Below, one piece after another: positions 7,208 through 12,773 of a stretch of 12,773 nt of DNA. The position numbers were made by a program, and so were the translations under genes. The stretch is from Deltaproteobacteria bacterium (GTDB lineage Bacteria > Desulfobacterota > Desulfobulbia > Desulfobulbales > Desulfobulbaceae): positions 1-12,773 of the forward strand of contig JAADIK010000097.1 of the NCBI GenBank assembly GCA_013151365.1, in the 5' to 3' direction. The notes beneath the pieces were generated by a model. That model did not search any database. It saw nothing but the letters and a program-made list of their open reading frames with translations, and had not been told where the DNA came from. Each line of letters starts with the position of its first letter. The first letter of the stretch is position 1.

Positions 7208-7239
7208 AAAAAAAACCCCGCAACATGCGGGGTTTTTTT
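7208..7239. terminator. Bidirectional intrinsic terminator
   Basis: CCCCGCA (7216-7222) and TGCGGGG (7226-7232) form a perfect 7-bp stem with a 3-base loop, bounded by eight A residues on the left and seven T residues on the right, so it works on either strand. On the reverse strand it ends the cold-shock gene transcript (stop at 7344) and insulates the tRNA promoter. Confidence 0.85.
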
Positions 7240-7279
7240 ATTTATTTACTTCGGGGGCATACATAAACAAGTCATTGTT

Positions 7280-7305
7280 TTCGCCCCCGTCAATCAGGGG
7301 GCGAA
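7280..7305 (-). promoter_or_regulatory. 9-bp hairpin in the 3' untranslated region of the cold-shock gene
   Basis: TTCGCCCCC (7280-7288) pairs perfectly with GGGGGCGAA (7297-7305). No T run follows on either strand. CGGGGGC at 7252-7258 could instead pair with the left arm, giving two exclusive folds. It may stabilise the mRNA 3' end upstream of the terminator at 7208-7239. Confidence 0.45.
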
Positions 7306-7343
7306 CGCCAAAGGCTTATCGATTACACCCCTTTACAGCATGC

Positions 7344-7544
7344 TTACAGGGTGACAACATTTGCGGCTGCCGGACCCTTCTGACCATCAACCAGATCAAA
7401 TTTGACGCGTGCGCCCTCTTCCAGGGATTTGAAACCTTGTGCCTGGATTGCTGAGTGATGGACGAAAACATCTTTGCCGCCGTCCTGCTCAATAAAGCCA
7501 AACCCTTTGGAATCATTAAACCATTTTACTGTTCCTTCTGCCAT
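7344..7544 (-). CDS. CspA-family cold-shock protein
   Basis: A 66-residue single cold-shock domain that binds single-stranded RNA or DNA and melts RNA structure. Seen: MAEGTVKWFN start, RNP1 KGFGFI (13-18), RNP2 VFVHH (26-30) and an ending ANVVTL. Length and motifs are those of the CspA family. The frame runs 13 codons further upstream, but the start at 7544 is preceded by AAGGAG (7557-7552) with a 7-base gap and gives the family-standard N terminus. A long leader with strong hairpins lies upstream (7545 to roughly 7740), as is common for cold-shock genes. Whether this copy is cold-induced cannot be read from the sequence. Confidence 0.96.
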   Translation of the reverse strand: MAEGTVKWFNDSKGFGFIEQDGGKDVFVHHSAIQAQGFKSLEEGARVKFDLVDGQKGPAAANVVTL

Positions 7545-7623
7545 TTTACTACTCCTTTGTACTGGGTCCCAGATGGTGACCACTTTTTAATAGAACCGGA
7601 TTAAAAATACATAACCCGGCTTG

Positions 7624-7643
7624 CAGTTTGGTCGCCCAAACTG
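7624..7643 (-). promoter_or_regulatory. Hairpin with GNRA-type loop in the cold-shock gene leader
   Basis: On the reverse strand CAGTTTGG-GCGA-CCAAACTG: a perfect 8-bp stem closed by a GCGA tetraloop, 80 bases upstream of the start codon. It is probably part of the 5' untranslated region and a candidate structural regulator. I could not place the promoter with confidence. Confidence 0.5.
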
Positions 7644-7704
7644 AACTGTACCCCTGTCGGAAAGAGCCGGAACGCCCAAGTCAAACAACCCGGGCCAGCG
7701 GGGT

Positions 7705-7726
7705 CCGCTTGCCTCCTAGGCAGCGG
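7705..7726 (-). promoter_or_regulatory. Second hairpin upstream of the cold-shock gene
   Basis: CCGCT-GCCT and AGGC-AGCGG pair with one bulged base around a 3-base loop (7705-7726). On the reverse strand it carries TAGGAGG, a ribosome-site-like sequence with no start codon at a useful distance. No T run follows, so it is not a terminator. Confidence 0.35.
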
Positions 7727-7736
7727 CAGACTTTCT

Positions 7737-7772
7737 CCTGAATCCGTGACGTTAAACACTCACGAATTCAAA
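7737..7772 (+). mobile_element. Family A remnant, copy 5 (about 36 bp)
   Basis: CCTGAATCCGTGACG (7737-7751) is identical to the family A left end, and AACACTCACGAATTCA (7755-7770) matches the right end AACGCTCACGGATTCA at 14 of 16 bases. Almost the whole interior is missing. The last two bases (AA for GG) and the target duplication are unclear. It lies about 190 bases upstream of the cold-shock start codon. Confidence 0.6.
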
Positions 7773-8291
7773 AGTTTCTTTCTTACTGGCGTTTTTTTAA
7801 ATTTTATTATGAATATTTCGTTTCTTGCCGCCCTTACCGCGCTGTCCACGTTTTTTCCAAAGCGGGTATCAGCAAGGCGGCAGAGATATTTTTCCGTTTT
7901 TTTTATTGATCAGGGGAAATAATGTGGATTGCTGCTCGGGATATTGACTCGACTGAATAAAACTAATTCCGACCTGAGCCGTATGCTTCTTCATCTCCCT
8001 TCCGGTTTTAATATGACGCCCCGGCGGGAAAGAGCAAAGACTTACCTGTGATGCGGTCCTCTCTTTTTCTACAGATCGGGATATTATTGAAGTTAGCCGA
8101 GATAAGGTCTCCGGCCGGTTCTCCTTGATAAGCAATCAGCAAAGACTTTAACGGCATCGAACAATACAAGGAAACACGGCAAGGGCCTGATGGAGAAAAG
8201 AATATGCTTAAACCTGAATAATTTTTTAATCACTGTTAATAGACAGCATCTTCCCGCGGATGTCAATAAAAAACGAAGGACTGCGATAAAT
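7773..8291. other. Intergenic stretch with no supported gene
   Basis: Base composition is more AT-rich than in neighbouring genes. The reading frames present use atypical residues and lack ribosome sites. The promoter of the cold-shock gene may lie at the low-coordinate end of this stretch, but I cannot identify a convincing -35/-10 pair. I see no RNA gene or repeat here. Confidence 0.5.
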
Positions 8292-8296
8292 TGTTA

Positions 8297-8512
8297 CCTG
8301 AATCCGTGAGCGTTCGAGAATGGTGCAGATGCAAGGCGGCAACGATGTTGATATCCTGGTGTGATATCAACGAGTTGCCAACGCAGCAGATGCGCCGTTA
8401 TCGGACGCCCCGCAGGGCGGCGCGATGAAGACCAGCAATTGCTCATTAGATAATAATGCAATAAATTCCACATAGTGCATAGAATATCACCCCAAGCCGT
8501 CACGGATTCAGG
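8297..8512 (-). mobile_element. Family A non-autonomous element, copy 2 (216 bp, inverted)
   Basis: The ends CCTGAATCCGTGA (8297-8309) and TCACGGATTCAGG (8500-8512) are perfect inverted repeats. TGTTA flanks both sides (8292-8296 and 8513-8517), a perfect 5-bp target duplication and the clearest sign of transposition in the family. Internally GTTGATATC and GATATCAAC form a perfect 9-bp stem, extended by GGCAAC/GTTGCC. It is oriented opposite to copies 1, 3 and 4. The right duplication contains the stop codon of the ABC permease. Confidence 0.88.
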
Positions 8513-8514
8513 TG

Positions 8515-9657
8515 TTAATCAAGGGTGCCGCGGTAGCGTTTCAGGCCGATGGTCAGGGCGACGGCCAGAAAAACCATGATGGGCCAGAGATGGGGGAGAA
8601 TCTGCTCAAAGGAGTTGCCCTTGAGGAGAATGCCCCGGACAATTCGCAGGTAATGGGTGAGGGGGAGGACCTCGCCGACCCGCTGGGCCCAGACCGGCAT
8701 GCCGCGGAAGGGAAACATGAACCCGGAAAGCAGGATCGACGGCAGGAAGAAGAAAAAGGCCATCTGCACGGCCTGCAGTTGATTCCGGGCCAGGGTGGAG
8801 AAGGTCAGGCCGACGCCGAGGTTGGCGGCGATGAACAGCAGGGAGGCGGCGAGCAGGAGAGAGAGACTGCCGATCAGCGGTACCCCGAAGAGAAAGCGGC
8901 CGGCGAGCAGAATGACCCCCATCTGCACGTAACCGACGATAATATAAGGGATGATCTTGCCGATCATAACCTCCATCGGTTTGACCGGGGTGGAGAGCAG
9001 GTTTTCCATGGTGCCCCGTTCCCGCTCCCTGGTTATGGCCAGCGCCGTGATAATGACCAGGGTCATGGTCAACACCACGCCCATCAGGCCGGGGACGATA
9101 TTGTACTGAGTTATGGCCTCGGGGTTAAAGCGGCGGTGAAGGATGACCTCCAGGGGCGCGTCGTGCCGGCGCAGGTAGCGCAATGGTCCGGCAAGGTCGC
9201 GGGCCAGGGCCTGCTCGGCGATAATACGAAAGGCGGCCAGGGCATTGCTCGTGGCCGCCGGGTCGGTAGCGTCGGCGGTCAGCAGCAGGGCCGGCTTTTC
9301 CCCGCGGACCAGGCGGCGGGAGAATTGTTGCGGGATATCGAGTACGAATTGAACCTCGCCATCTTCGATGAGCCGGTCGGCTTCCTCTTCGTCGGCCACG
9401 GTTTTGACCACCTGGAAGTACTCGCTGTTTTGCATGGCGGCAATAATGGTCCGGGAAAAGACACTGTGGTCCGCGGCCAGGATTACGGTCGGCAGGTGCT
9501 TGGGATTCGAATTGATGGCAAAACCGAAAATGATCATCTGCAGAATCGGAATGCCGATCATCATGGCCAGGGTCACCCGGTCCCGTCTCATCTGGACGAA
9601 CTCCTTGCCGACAATGGCACTGAACCGTTTGAATGAAAAGAAATCGACGGCAACCAT
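8515..9657 (-). CDS. ABC-2 type exporter permease
   Basis: A 380-residue inner-membrane permease of the ABC-2 type (YbhS/YhhJ-like). One N-terminal membrane helix (about 29-48) is followed by a large periplasmic domain (about 50-180) and five further helices (about 185-208, 233-256, 264-288, 297-317, 355-372). The ITRERERGTMENLLSTPV segment (208-225) is typical of these permeases, and the C terminus KRYRGTLD is the usual ending. It starts 1 base after the ATPase stop, with GGGGAG inside the ATPase gene as ribosome site. The stop TAA lies in the target duplication of family A copy 2. Related operons often carry two permease genes; only one is here, so the pump may be a homodimer or the second permease may have been lost or lie elsewhere. 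The substrate is unknown. Confidence 0.93.
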   Translation of the reverse strand: MVAVDFFSFKRFSAIVGKEFVQMRRDRVTLAMMIGIPILQMIIFGFAINSNPKHLPTVILAADHSVFSRTIIAAMQNSEYFQVVKTVADEEEADRLIEDGEVQFVLDIPQQFSRRLVRGEKPALLLTADATDPAATSNALAAFRIIAEQALARDLAGPLRYLRRHDAPLEVILHRRFNPEAITQYNIVPGLMGVVLTMTLVIITALAITRERERGTMENLLSTPVKPMEVMIGKIIPYIIVGYVQMGVILLAGRFLFGVPLIGSLSLLLAASLLFIAANLGVGLTFSTLARNQLQAVQMAFFFFLPSILLSGFMFPFRGMPVWAQRVGEVLPLTHYLRIVRGILLKGNSFEQILPHLWPIMVFLAVALTIGLKRYRGTLD

Positions 9658-9658
9658 G

Positions 9659-10579
9659 TCACTGCTCCCCGCGTTGCTGCATCAGGCTGATAAAAACCTC
9701 CTCAAGGTTGGCATCGATTTGCCGCCAGTGATATTTTCCGTTCATCAAGGGCCGGAGGCTTGCTGCCAGCAGTTCCGGGTCATGCCCGCTGACATGCAGG
9801 GTGTTGCCGAAGGGCACCACCTGCTCCGCCCCGGCAAGTGATTTGAGCTGCGGTGTCAGCAGATGGACGTCATCGCCTGACACCGACCAGGTTTTCAGGC
9901 CGGAAGCGGAGATCACTTCCTCGGCGGTACCCGCCGCCAGGAGATTGCCGTAGGCAAGATAGGCAAGGCGGTGACAACGTTCGGCTTCGTCCATATAGTG
10001 GGTGCTGATCAGGGAAGTGACGCCTTGGGCGGCCAGGTTGTAGATATCGTCCCAGAAATCACGCCGGGCCTTGGGATCGACCCCGGCCGTCGGCTCGTCA
10101 AGGAGCAGCAGGCGCGGCCGGTGCAGCAGGCAGGCCGCCAGGGCAAGGCGCTGTTTCCAGCCGCCCGACAGGGTGCCGGCAAGCTGGCCGGCAAAACGGG
10201 CCATGCCCATACGTTCGATGCACTCGGCCACCTGCGACCGCACGTTCCGTAGCCGATAAACCCGGGCCATGAAATTGAGATTCTCCCGGACGCTGAGATC
10301 CTCGTACAGGCTGAAGCGCTGGGCCATGTAGCCGACCAGCGGCTTGATTTTTTCCGCCTGCTTCAGAATGTCAAAACCGAGACAGACGCCGCTGCCGGAA
10401 TCAGGCCGTAAAAGACCGCACAACATGCGAATGAAGGTGGTCTTGCCGCTGCCGTTGGGCCCGAGAAAACCGTAGATCTCGCCGGGCATAATTCGCAGTG
10501 ACAGGTTGTTGATAACGGTCTTGCCGCCAAAGGACTTGGTCAGGTCCCGGACATCGATAACGGGGGCCGCCTCAGACAT
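9659..10579 (-). CDS. ABC exporter ATP-binding protein
   Basis: A 306-residue cytosolic ATPase that powers the adjacent permease. Seen: Walker A GPNGSGKTT (40-48), Q-loop Q87, signature LSGGWKQR (137-144), Walker B LLLLDEP (157-163), D-loop GVD (166-168) and H-loop H194. The C-terminal ~90 residues form the extension common in ABC-2 drug or lipid exporters, ending in EEVFISLM. It overlaps the membrane-fusion gene by 8 bases (10572-10579) and is followed by the permease after 1 base, so the three genes should be translationally coupled. Only one ATPase domain is present, unlike the two-domain YbhF. Confidence 0.95.
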   Translation of the reverse strand: MSEAAPVIDVRDLTKSFGGKTVINNLSLRIMPGEIYGFLGPNGSGKTTFIRMLCGLLRPDSGSGVCLGFDILKQAEKIKPLVGYMAQRFSLYEDLSVRENLNFMARVYRLRNVRSQVAECIERMGMARFAGQLAGTLSGGWKQRLALAACLLHRPRLLLLDEPTAGVDPKARRDFWDDIYNLAAQGVTSLISTHYMDEAERCHRLAYLAYGNLLAAGTAEEVISASGLKTWSVSGDDVHLLTPQLKSLAGAEQVVPFGNTLHVSGHDPELLAASLRPLMNGKYHWRQIDANLEEVFISLMQQRGEQ

Positions 10580-11675
10580 CGGACCTCAGCGGCCGGACGT
10601 CTACCGGCTGGCCGGGATGCAGGGCAACGGCGTCTTTCGGGGCAAGCCGGGCCTCGATCATGAAGATCAGGTGGGAGCGCGTCTCCAGGCTGTAAATGAC
10701 CGGCGGCGTGTATTCGGCCCGGGGAGAGATATACGAGATAATCGCCTGATATGGTTTTGCCGCGCCGTCGAACCGGACCGATACCTTTTGCCCGAGAGCA
10801 AGGGTGCCGAGGACCTTTTCCGGGACGAAAAAACGAATTTTGATGTTGCCGGGCGGCAGGATGCTGACCACCGGGTGAGCGGCGGGAACGAATTCGCCCG
10901 TCACGTAAAAGGTATCGAAGACCAGGCCCGCCTGCGGCGCGGTCTGACTTTTTTCTTCCAGGCGCCAGCGCGCCTGGCGCACGTGTTCCCGCGCCGCCCG
11001 GACATCGGCGCGGGCGGCCTTGATTTCATCGACCCGGGCGCCGAGGCGGGCGGTCTGCAGTTCGGCATCGAGCTGGGCCAGGGCCGCCGCCTTACGCTCC
11101 ATGTCCGTCCGCGTCCGGTCAAGGGCCTCCCTGGCAATAACATTCTGCCGCCACAGGGTTTTGCGCCGTTCAAACTCGATGCGGGACAGGTTATAGGCGG
11201 CCTGCGCCTGAGCCCGCTTGGCCTTGATTGCGGCAAGCTCGGTGGGCCGCAGGCCTTTGGCGAGATCGGCCAGCCTGTTTTTCGCCCGGAGCAGGCCCTG
11301 TTGCGCCGCGGCGAGCGCGGCGGCTTCATAGGTCCGGTCAAGGGAAAAAAGCGGATCGCCTCTGGCCACTCTCATGCCCCGGCTGACCGCCAGTGATACC
11401 AGTTGACCGGCGATGGGGGAAGAGACCCGGAGATATTCCCCTTCAACATAGCCTTGAAAGGAAACAGGGTGTTCTTTGGTGCAGCCCGTGATGATCAGGA
11501 CAAAAAAGAGCGGCAGGCATGAAAGAACCGTGCCGAAGGGGATGATTGCCCCCTGAATCCGTGACGGCTTGCATCTGCACCGTCCTCGAACGCTAACGTA
11601 TTCAGGTGACCGGGAATGCGGCGCGGGAATTCCGGTTGACATTAGCGAAGTTTTTTTGGCTGAATCTTGCATCAT
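10572..11675 (-). CDS. HlyD-type membrane-fusion lipoprotein with a mobile element in its signal peptide
   Basis: A 367-residue periplasmic adaptor of the exporter and first gene of the operon. A hydrophobic stretch (about 45-63) ends in the lipobox ITGC with C65 as the lipidation site. Then come the first half of the barrel-sandwich domain (72-113), a long coiled-coil hairpin (about 116-240) and the second half plus beta-barrel (about 244-367). Residues 24-41 are encoded by the 55-bp family A copy. There is no in-frame ATG, GTG or TTG between that element and C65, so translation must begin upstream, at ATG 11675, 11672 or 11642. Upstream AGAGG lies very close to 11672, so the exact start is uncertain. 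Without the element, a start at 11642 would leave a normal-length lipoprotein signal. Confidence 0.9.
   Translation of the reverse strand: MMQDSAKKTSLMSTGIPAPHSRSPEYVSVRGRCRCKPSRIQGAIIPFGTVLSCLPLFFVLIITGCTKEHPVSFQGYVEGEYLRVSSPIAGQLVSLAVSRGMRVARGDPLFSLDRTYEAAALAAAQQGLLRAKNRLADLAKGLRPTELAAIKAKRAQAQAAYNLSRIEFERRKTLWRQNVIAREALDRTRTDMERKAAALAQLDAELQTARLGARVDEIKAARADVRAAREHVRQARWRLEEKSQTAPQAGLVFDTFYVTGEFVPAAHPVVSILPPGNIKIRFFVPEKVLGTLALGQKVSVRFDGAAKPYQAIISYISPRAEYTPPVIYSLETRSHLIFMIEARLAPKDAVALHPGQPVDVRPLRSDV
11552..11606 (+). mobile_element. Family A internally deleted copy 3 (55 bp), inside a coding sequence
   Basis: The left end CCTGAATCCGTGACGGCTTG is joined directly to the right-end block CATCTGCACCGTCCTCGAAC. 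In full copies CTTG precedes both break points, so a deletion through this 4-base match explains it. The right end ends in TATTCAGG. Flanking pentamers TGCCC (11547-11551) and TGACC (11607-11611) agree at four of five bases. Element plus duplication is 60 bases, so the reading frame of the membrane-fusion gene is kept. Confidence 0.85.
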
Positions 11676-11690
11676 CCTCTACAACTCAGT

Positions 11691-11718
11691 ATTCTAAAAT
11701 ACCTTGTATCCGTGACAG
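11691..11718 (-). promoter_or_regulatory. Candidate promoter of the exporter operon overlapping family A copy 4
   Basis: Reverse strand CTGTCA (11718-11713), a 16-base spacer and TAGAAT (11696-11691): four and five matches to the sigma-70 consensus. The -35 hexamer lies inside the left end of family A copy 4. The predicted leader would be only about 10 bases. Confidence 0.3.
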
Positions 11719-11943
11719 CCTGCGGTAATACTCCTTACAATATGTGGATTTTGTTGTATTATTGTCAAATAAACGTAACCCCGGCCTTCACCGCGCCGCC
11801 CGGCGGGGCGCCCGAGAACAGCGCATCTGCTGTATTGGCAACTCCTTGATATCATGCCAGGTCATGTCAAGTGACAAGTGACGCTAATCAACATCGTTGC
11901 CGCCTTGCATCTGCACCGTCCTCGAACGCTCATGGATACAAGG
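11702..11943 (+). mobile_element. Family A non-autonomous element, copy 4 (242 bp)
   Basis: The ends CCTTGTATCCGTGA (11702-11715) and TCATGGATACAAGG (11930-11943) pair at 13 of 14 positions. Both differ from the other copies in the same way. The interior follows copies 1 and 2, with CGCCC-GGCG-GGGCG keeping the stem but not the loop. An extra ~23 bases near 11861-11884 include a tandem AAGTGAC. Flanks AAATA and AAAAA agree at four of five. It lies between the divergent exporter and flavoprotein genes. Confidence 0.82.
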
Positions 11944-12065
11944 AAAAAATATCAAAAAAAACCGAAAGATGCCAATCAATAAAACCGGACCGCCGGAGGA
12001 AAAAGGTTTGTTTGAAACGAGGGGGAAAGCCGAAGTGAAGTGGATTTCGTTGCAGGAGACAGGTA

Positions 12066-12773
12066 GTGGCTGACCGCAGGGTGGTGGTGGTCGGCGGTGG
12101 GGCCGCGGGGTTGATGGCGGCCGGGCAAGCGGCCCTGGGCGGCGCCGGGACGCTGCTGCTGGAGAAGATGCAGCGGCCCGGCCGCAAGCTCTGTATCACC
12201 GGCAAGGGACGCTGCAACATAACCAATATTGCCCAACTTCATGACTTTATAGACCATTTTGGTCAAACAGGCCGCTTTCTGCACCAGGCCTTTTCCCGTT
12301 TCTTTACGCCCGAACTCATGGATTTCTTCACCGAGATCGGCCTTGAGTTGGTGACCGAAAGGGGCGGCCGCGTCTTTCCGGCCTCCGGCAAAGCGCCCGA
12401 TGTCCTGGCTGTTTTTCTTGAATGGCTGAAACGCTGCGGTGTCCGGGTCAGAAAAGCAGCCGTTGTCGACTCCCTGGTCATCCGTGACGGGCGAATCACC
12501 GGCGTGATCTGCCATGGCGGCAAAATTTCCTGTGATGCCGTCATCCTGGCCACGGGCGGGGCCTCTTATCCGGCGACCGGCTCAACGGGTGACGGCTACC
12601 GGCTGGCGGCATCCGCCGGTCACGTGATCGTGCCGATCCGGCCGGCCCTGGTCCCGCTTGAGACCTCGGGGACGACGGCGGCGGAGATGGCGGGACTCAA
12701 CCTGCGCAACGTCGGCGTCCGGCTGTTGGTCGACGGCAAAAAGAGGCGGCAGGCGTTCGGCGAAATGGTTTTT
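12066..12773 (+). CDS. HI0933/BaiN-type NAD(P)/FAD-dependent oxidoreductase (5' part, runs off the window)
   Basis: The first 236 codons of a flavoprotein of the HI0933 (YhiN, BaiN/RdsA-annotated) family, normally about 400 residues. Seen: an N-terminal dinucleotide-binding strand VVVVGGGAAG (6-15) with acidic E33 ending the second strand; the family hallmark GRKLCITGKGRCNITN (39-54); GGRVFPASGKA (100-110); and the FAD-contacting ATGGASYPATGSTGDGY (162-178). The start is GTG 12066, preceded by AGGAG (12054-12058) with a 7-base gap. The frame stays open to the last base. Its physiological substrate is not settled for most members. The promoter should lie in 11944-12053 or in family A copy 4; I see no clear hexamers. 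Confidence 0.92.
   Translation, partial: MADRRVVVVGGGAAGLMAAGQAALGGAGTLLLEKMQRPGRKLCITGKGRCNITNIAQLHDFIDHFGQTGRFLHQAFSRFFTPELMDFFTEIGLELVTERGGRVFPASGKAPDVLAVFLEWLKRCGVRVRKAAVVDSLVIRDGRITGVICHGGKISCDAVILATGGASYPATGSTGDGYRLAASAGHVIVPIRPALVPLETSGTTAAEMAGLNLRNVGVRLLVDGKKRRQAFGEMVF

Noticed and set aside
7149..7454. 101-codon forward frame across the terminator and cold-shock gene
   Set aside because: It crosses a strong bidirectional terminator and overlaps the cold-shock coding sequence in antisense.
7869..8135. 88-codon reverse frame in the intergenic region
   Set aside because: It begins with TTG, has no ribosome site and no recognisable motif. Residue use is unlike the neighbouring genes.
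8213..8219. Another CCTGAAT end in the intergenic region
   Set aside because: Only seven bases match and the CCGTGA part of the end is absent, so it is chance.
8512..9636. 374-codon forward frame opposite the permease
   Set aside because: It is the mirror of a clear ABC-2 permease, and its Gly/Asp/Gln/His-rich composition is typical of an antisense shadow frame in GC-rich DNA.
10506..11396. 296-codon forward frame opposite the membrane-fusion gene
   Set aside because: Shadow of the HlyD-type coding sequence; no ribosome site or domain.
1059..11943. CRISPR array or diversity-generating retroelement as explanation for the repeats
   Set aside because: The copies are dispersed, in both orientations, with inverted-repeat ends and target duplications. 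There are no regular spacers, reverse transcriptase or cas genes.

Overview
This window is about 57% GC by eye and reads as bacterial chromosome. The mix of genes (a short NMN adenylyltransferase-like protein, a B12-binding radical SAM protein of the DUF4080 kind, a YbiT-like ABC-F ATPase, a DbpA-tailed DEAD-box helicase and an HI0933-type flavoprotein) would fit a Gram-negative anaerobe. Desulfobacterota is my best guess, but it is an inference from gene content, not from a marker gene. The lipoprotein membrane-fusion subunit supports a double-membrane cell.

Layout. Positions 54-4870 hold three forward genes: a nucleotidyltransferase, a DEAD-box RNA helicase and an ABC-F ATPase. Positions 4920-6929 hold one forward radical SAM gene enclosed by two inverted copies of a ~131 bp repeat (family B). 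Positions 7012-7544 carry a reverse-strand tRNA-Val with its own promoter, a bidirectional terminator and a cold-shock protein gene with a structured leader. Positions 8515-11675 carry a reverse-strand exporter operon (lipoprotein membrane-fusion protein, ATPase, ABC-2 permease). From 12066 a forward flavoprotein gene runs off the window end.

The most notable content lies between and inside the genes. A repeat family (family A) appears five times: three full-size copies (1059-1272, 8297-8512, 11702-11943), a 55 bp internally deleted copy (11552-11606) and a ~36 bp remnant (7737-7772). It has terminal inverted repeats starting CCTGAATCCGTGA, internal hairpins and a 5 bp target duplication that is perfect at 8292/8513. 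It encodes nothing, so it behaves as a non-autonomous mobile element. The 55 bp copy lies inside the membrane-fusion gene, keeps the reading frame and must be translated as part of the signal peptide. Another copy inserted at the permease stop codon. Family B ends in TA at all four ends and supplies the stop codon of the radical SAM gene.

Functionally, the helicase, the ABC-F ATPase and the cold-shock protein all act on RNA or the ribosome, but they are separate transcription units. The three exporter genes are clearly one operon. I see no CRISPR array, phage genes, defence system or encoded transposase. The novelty is in the two small mobile-element families and how they have been built into gene ends, leaders and one coding sequence.
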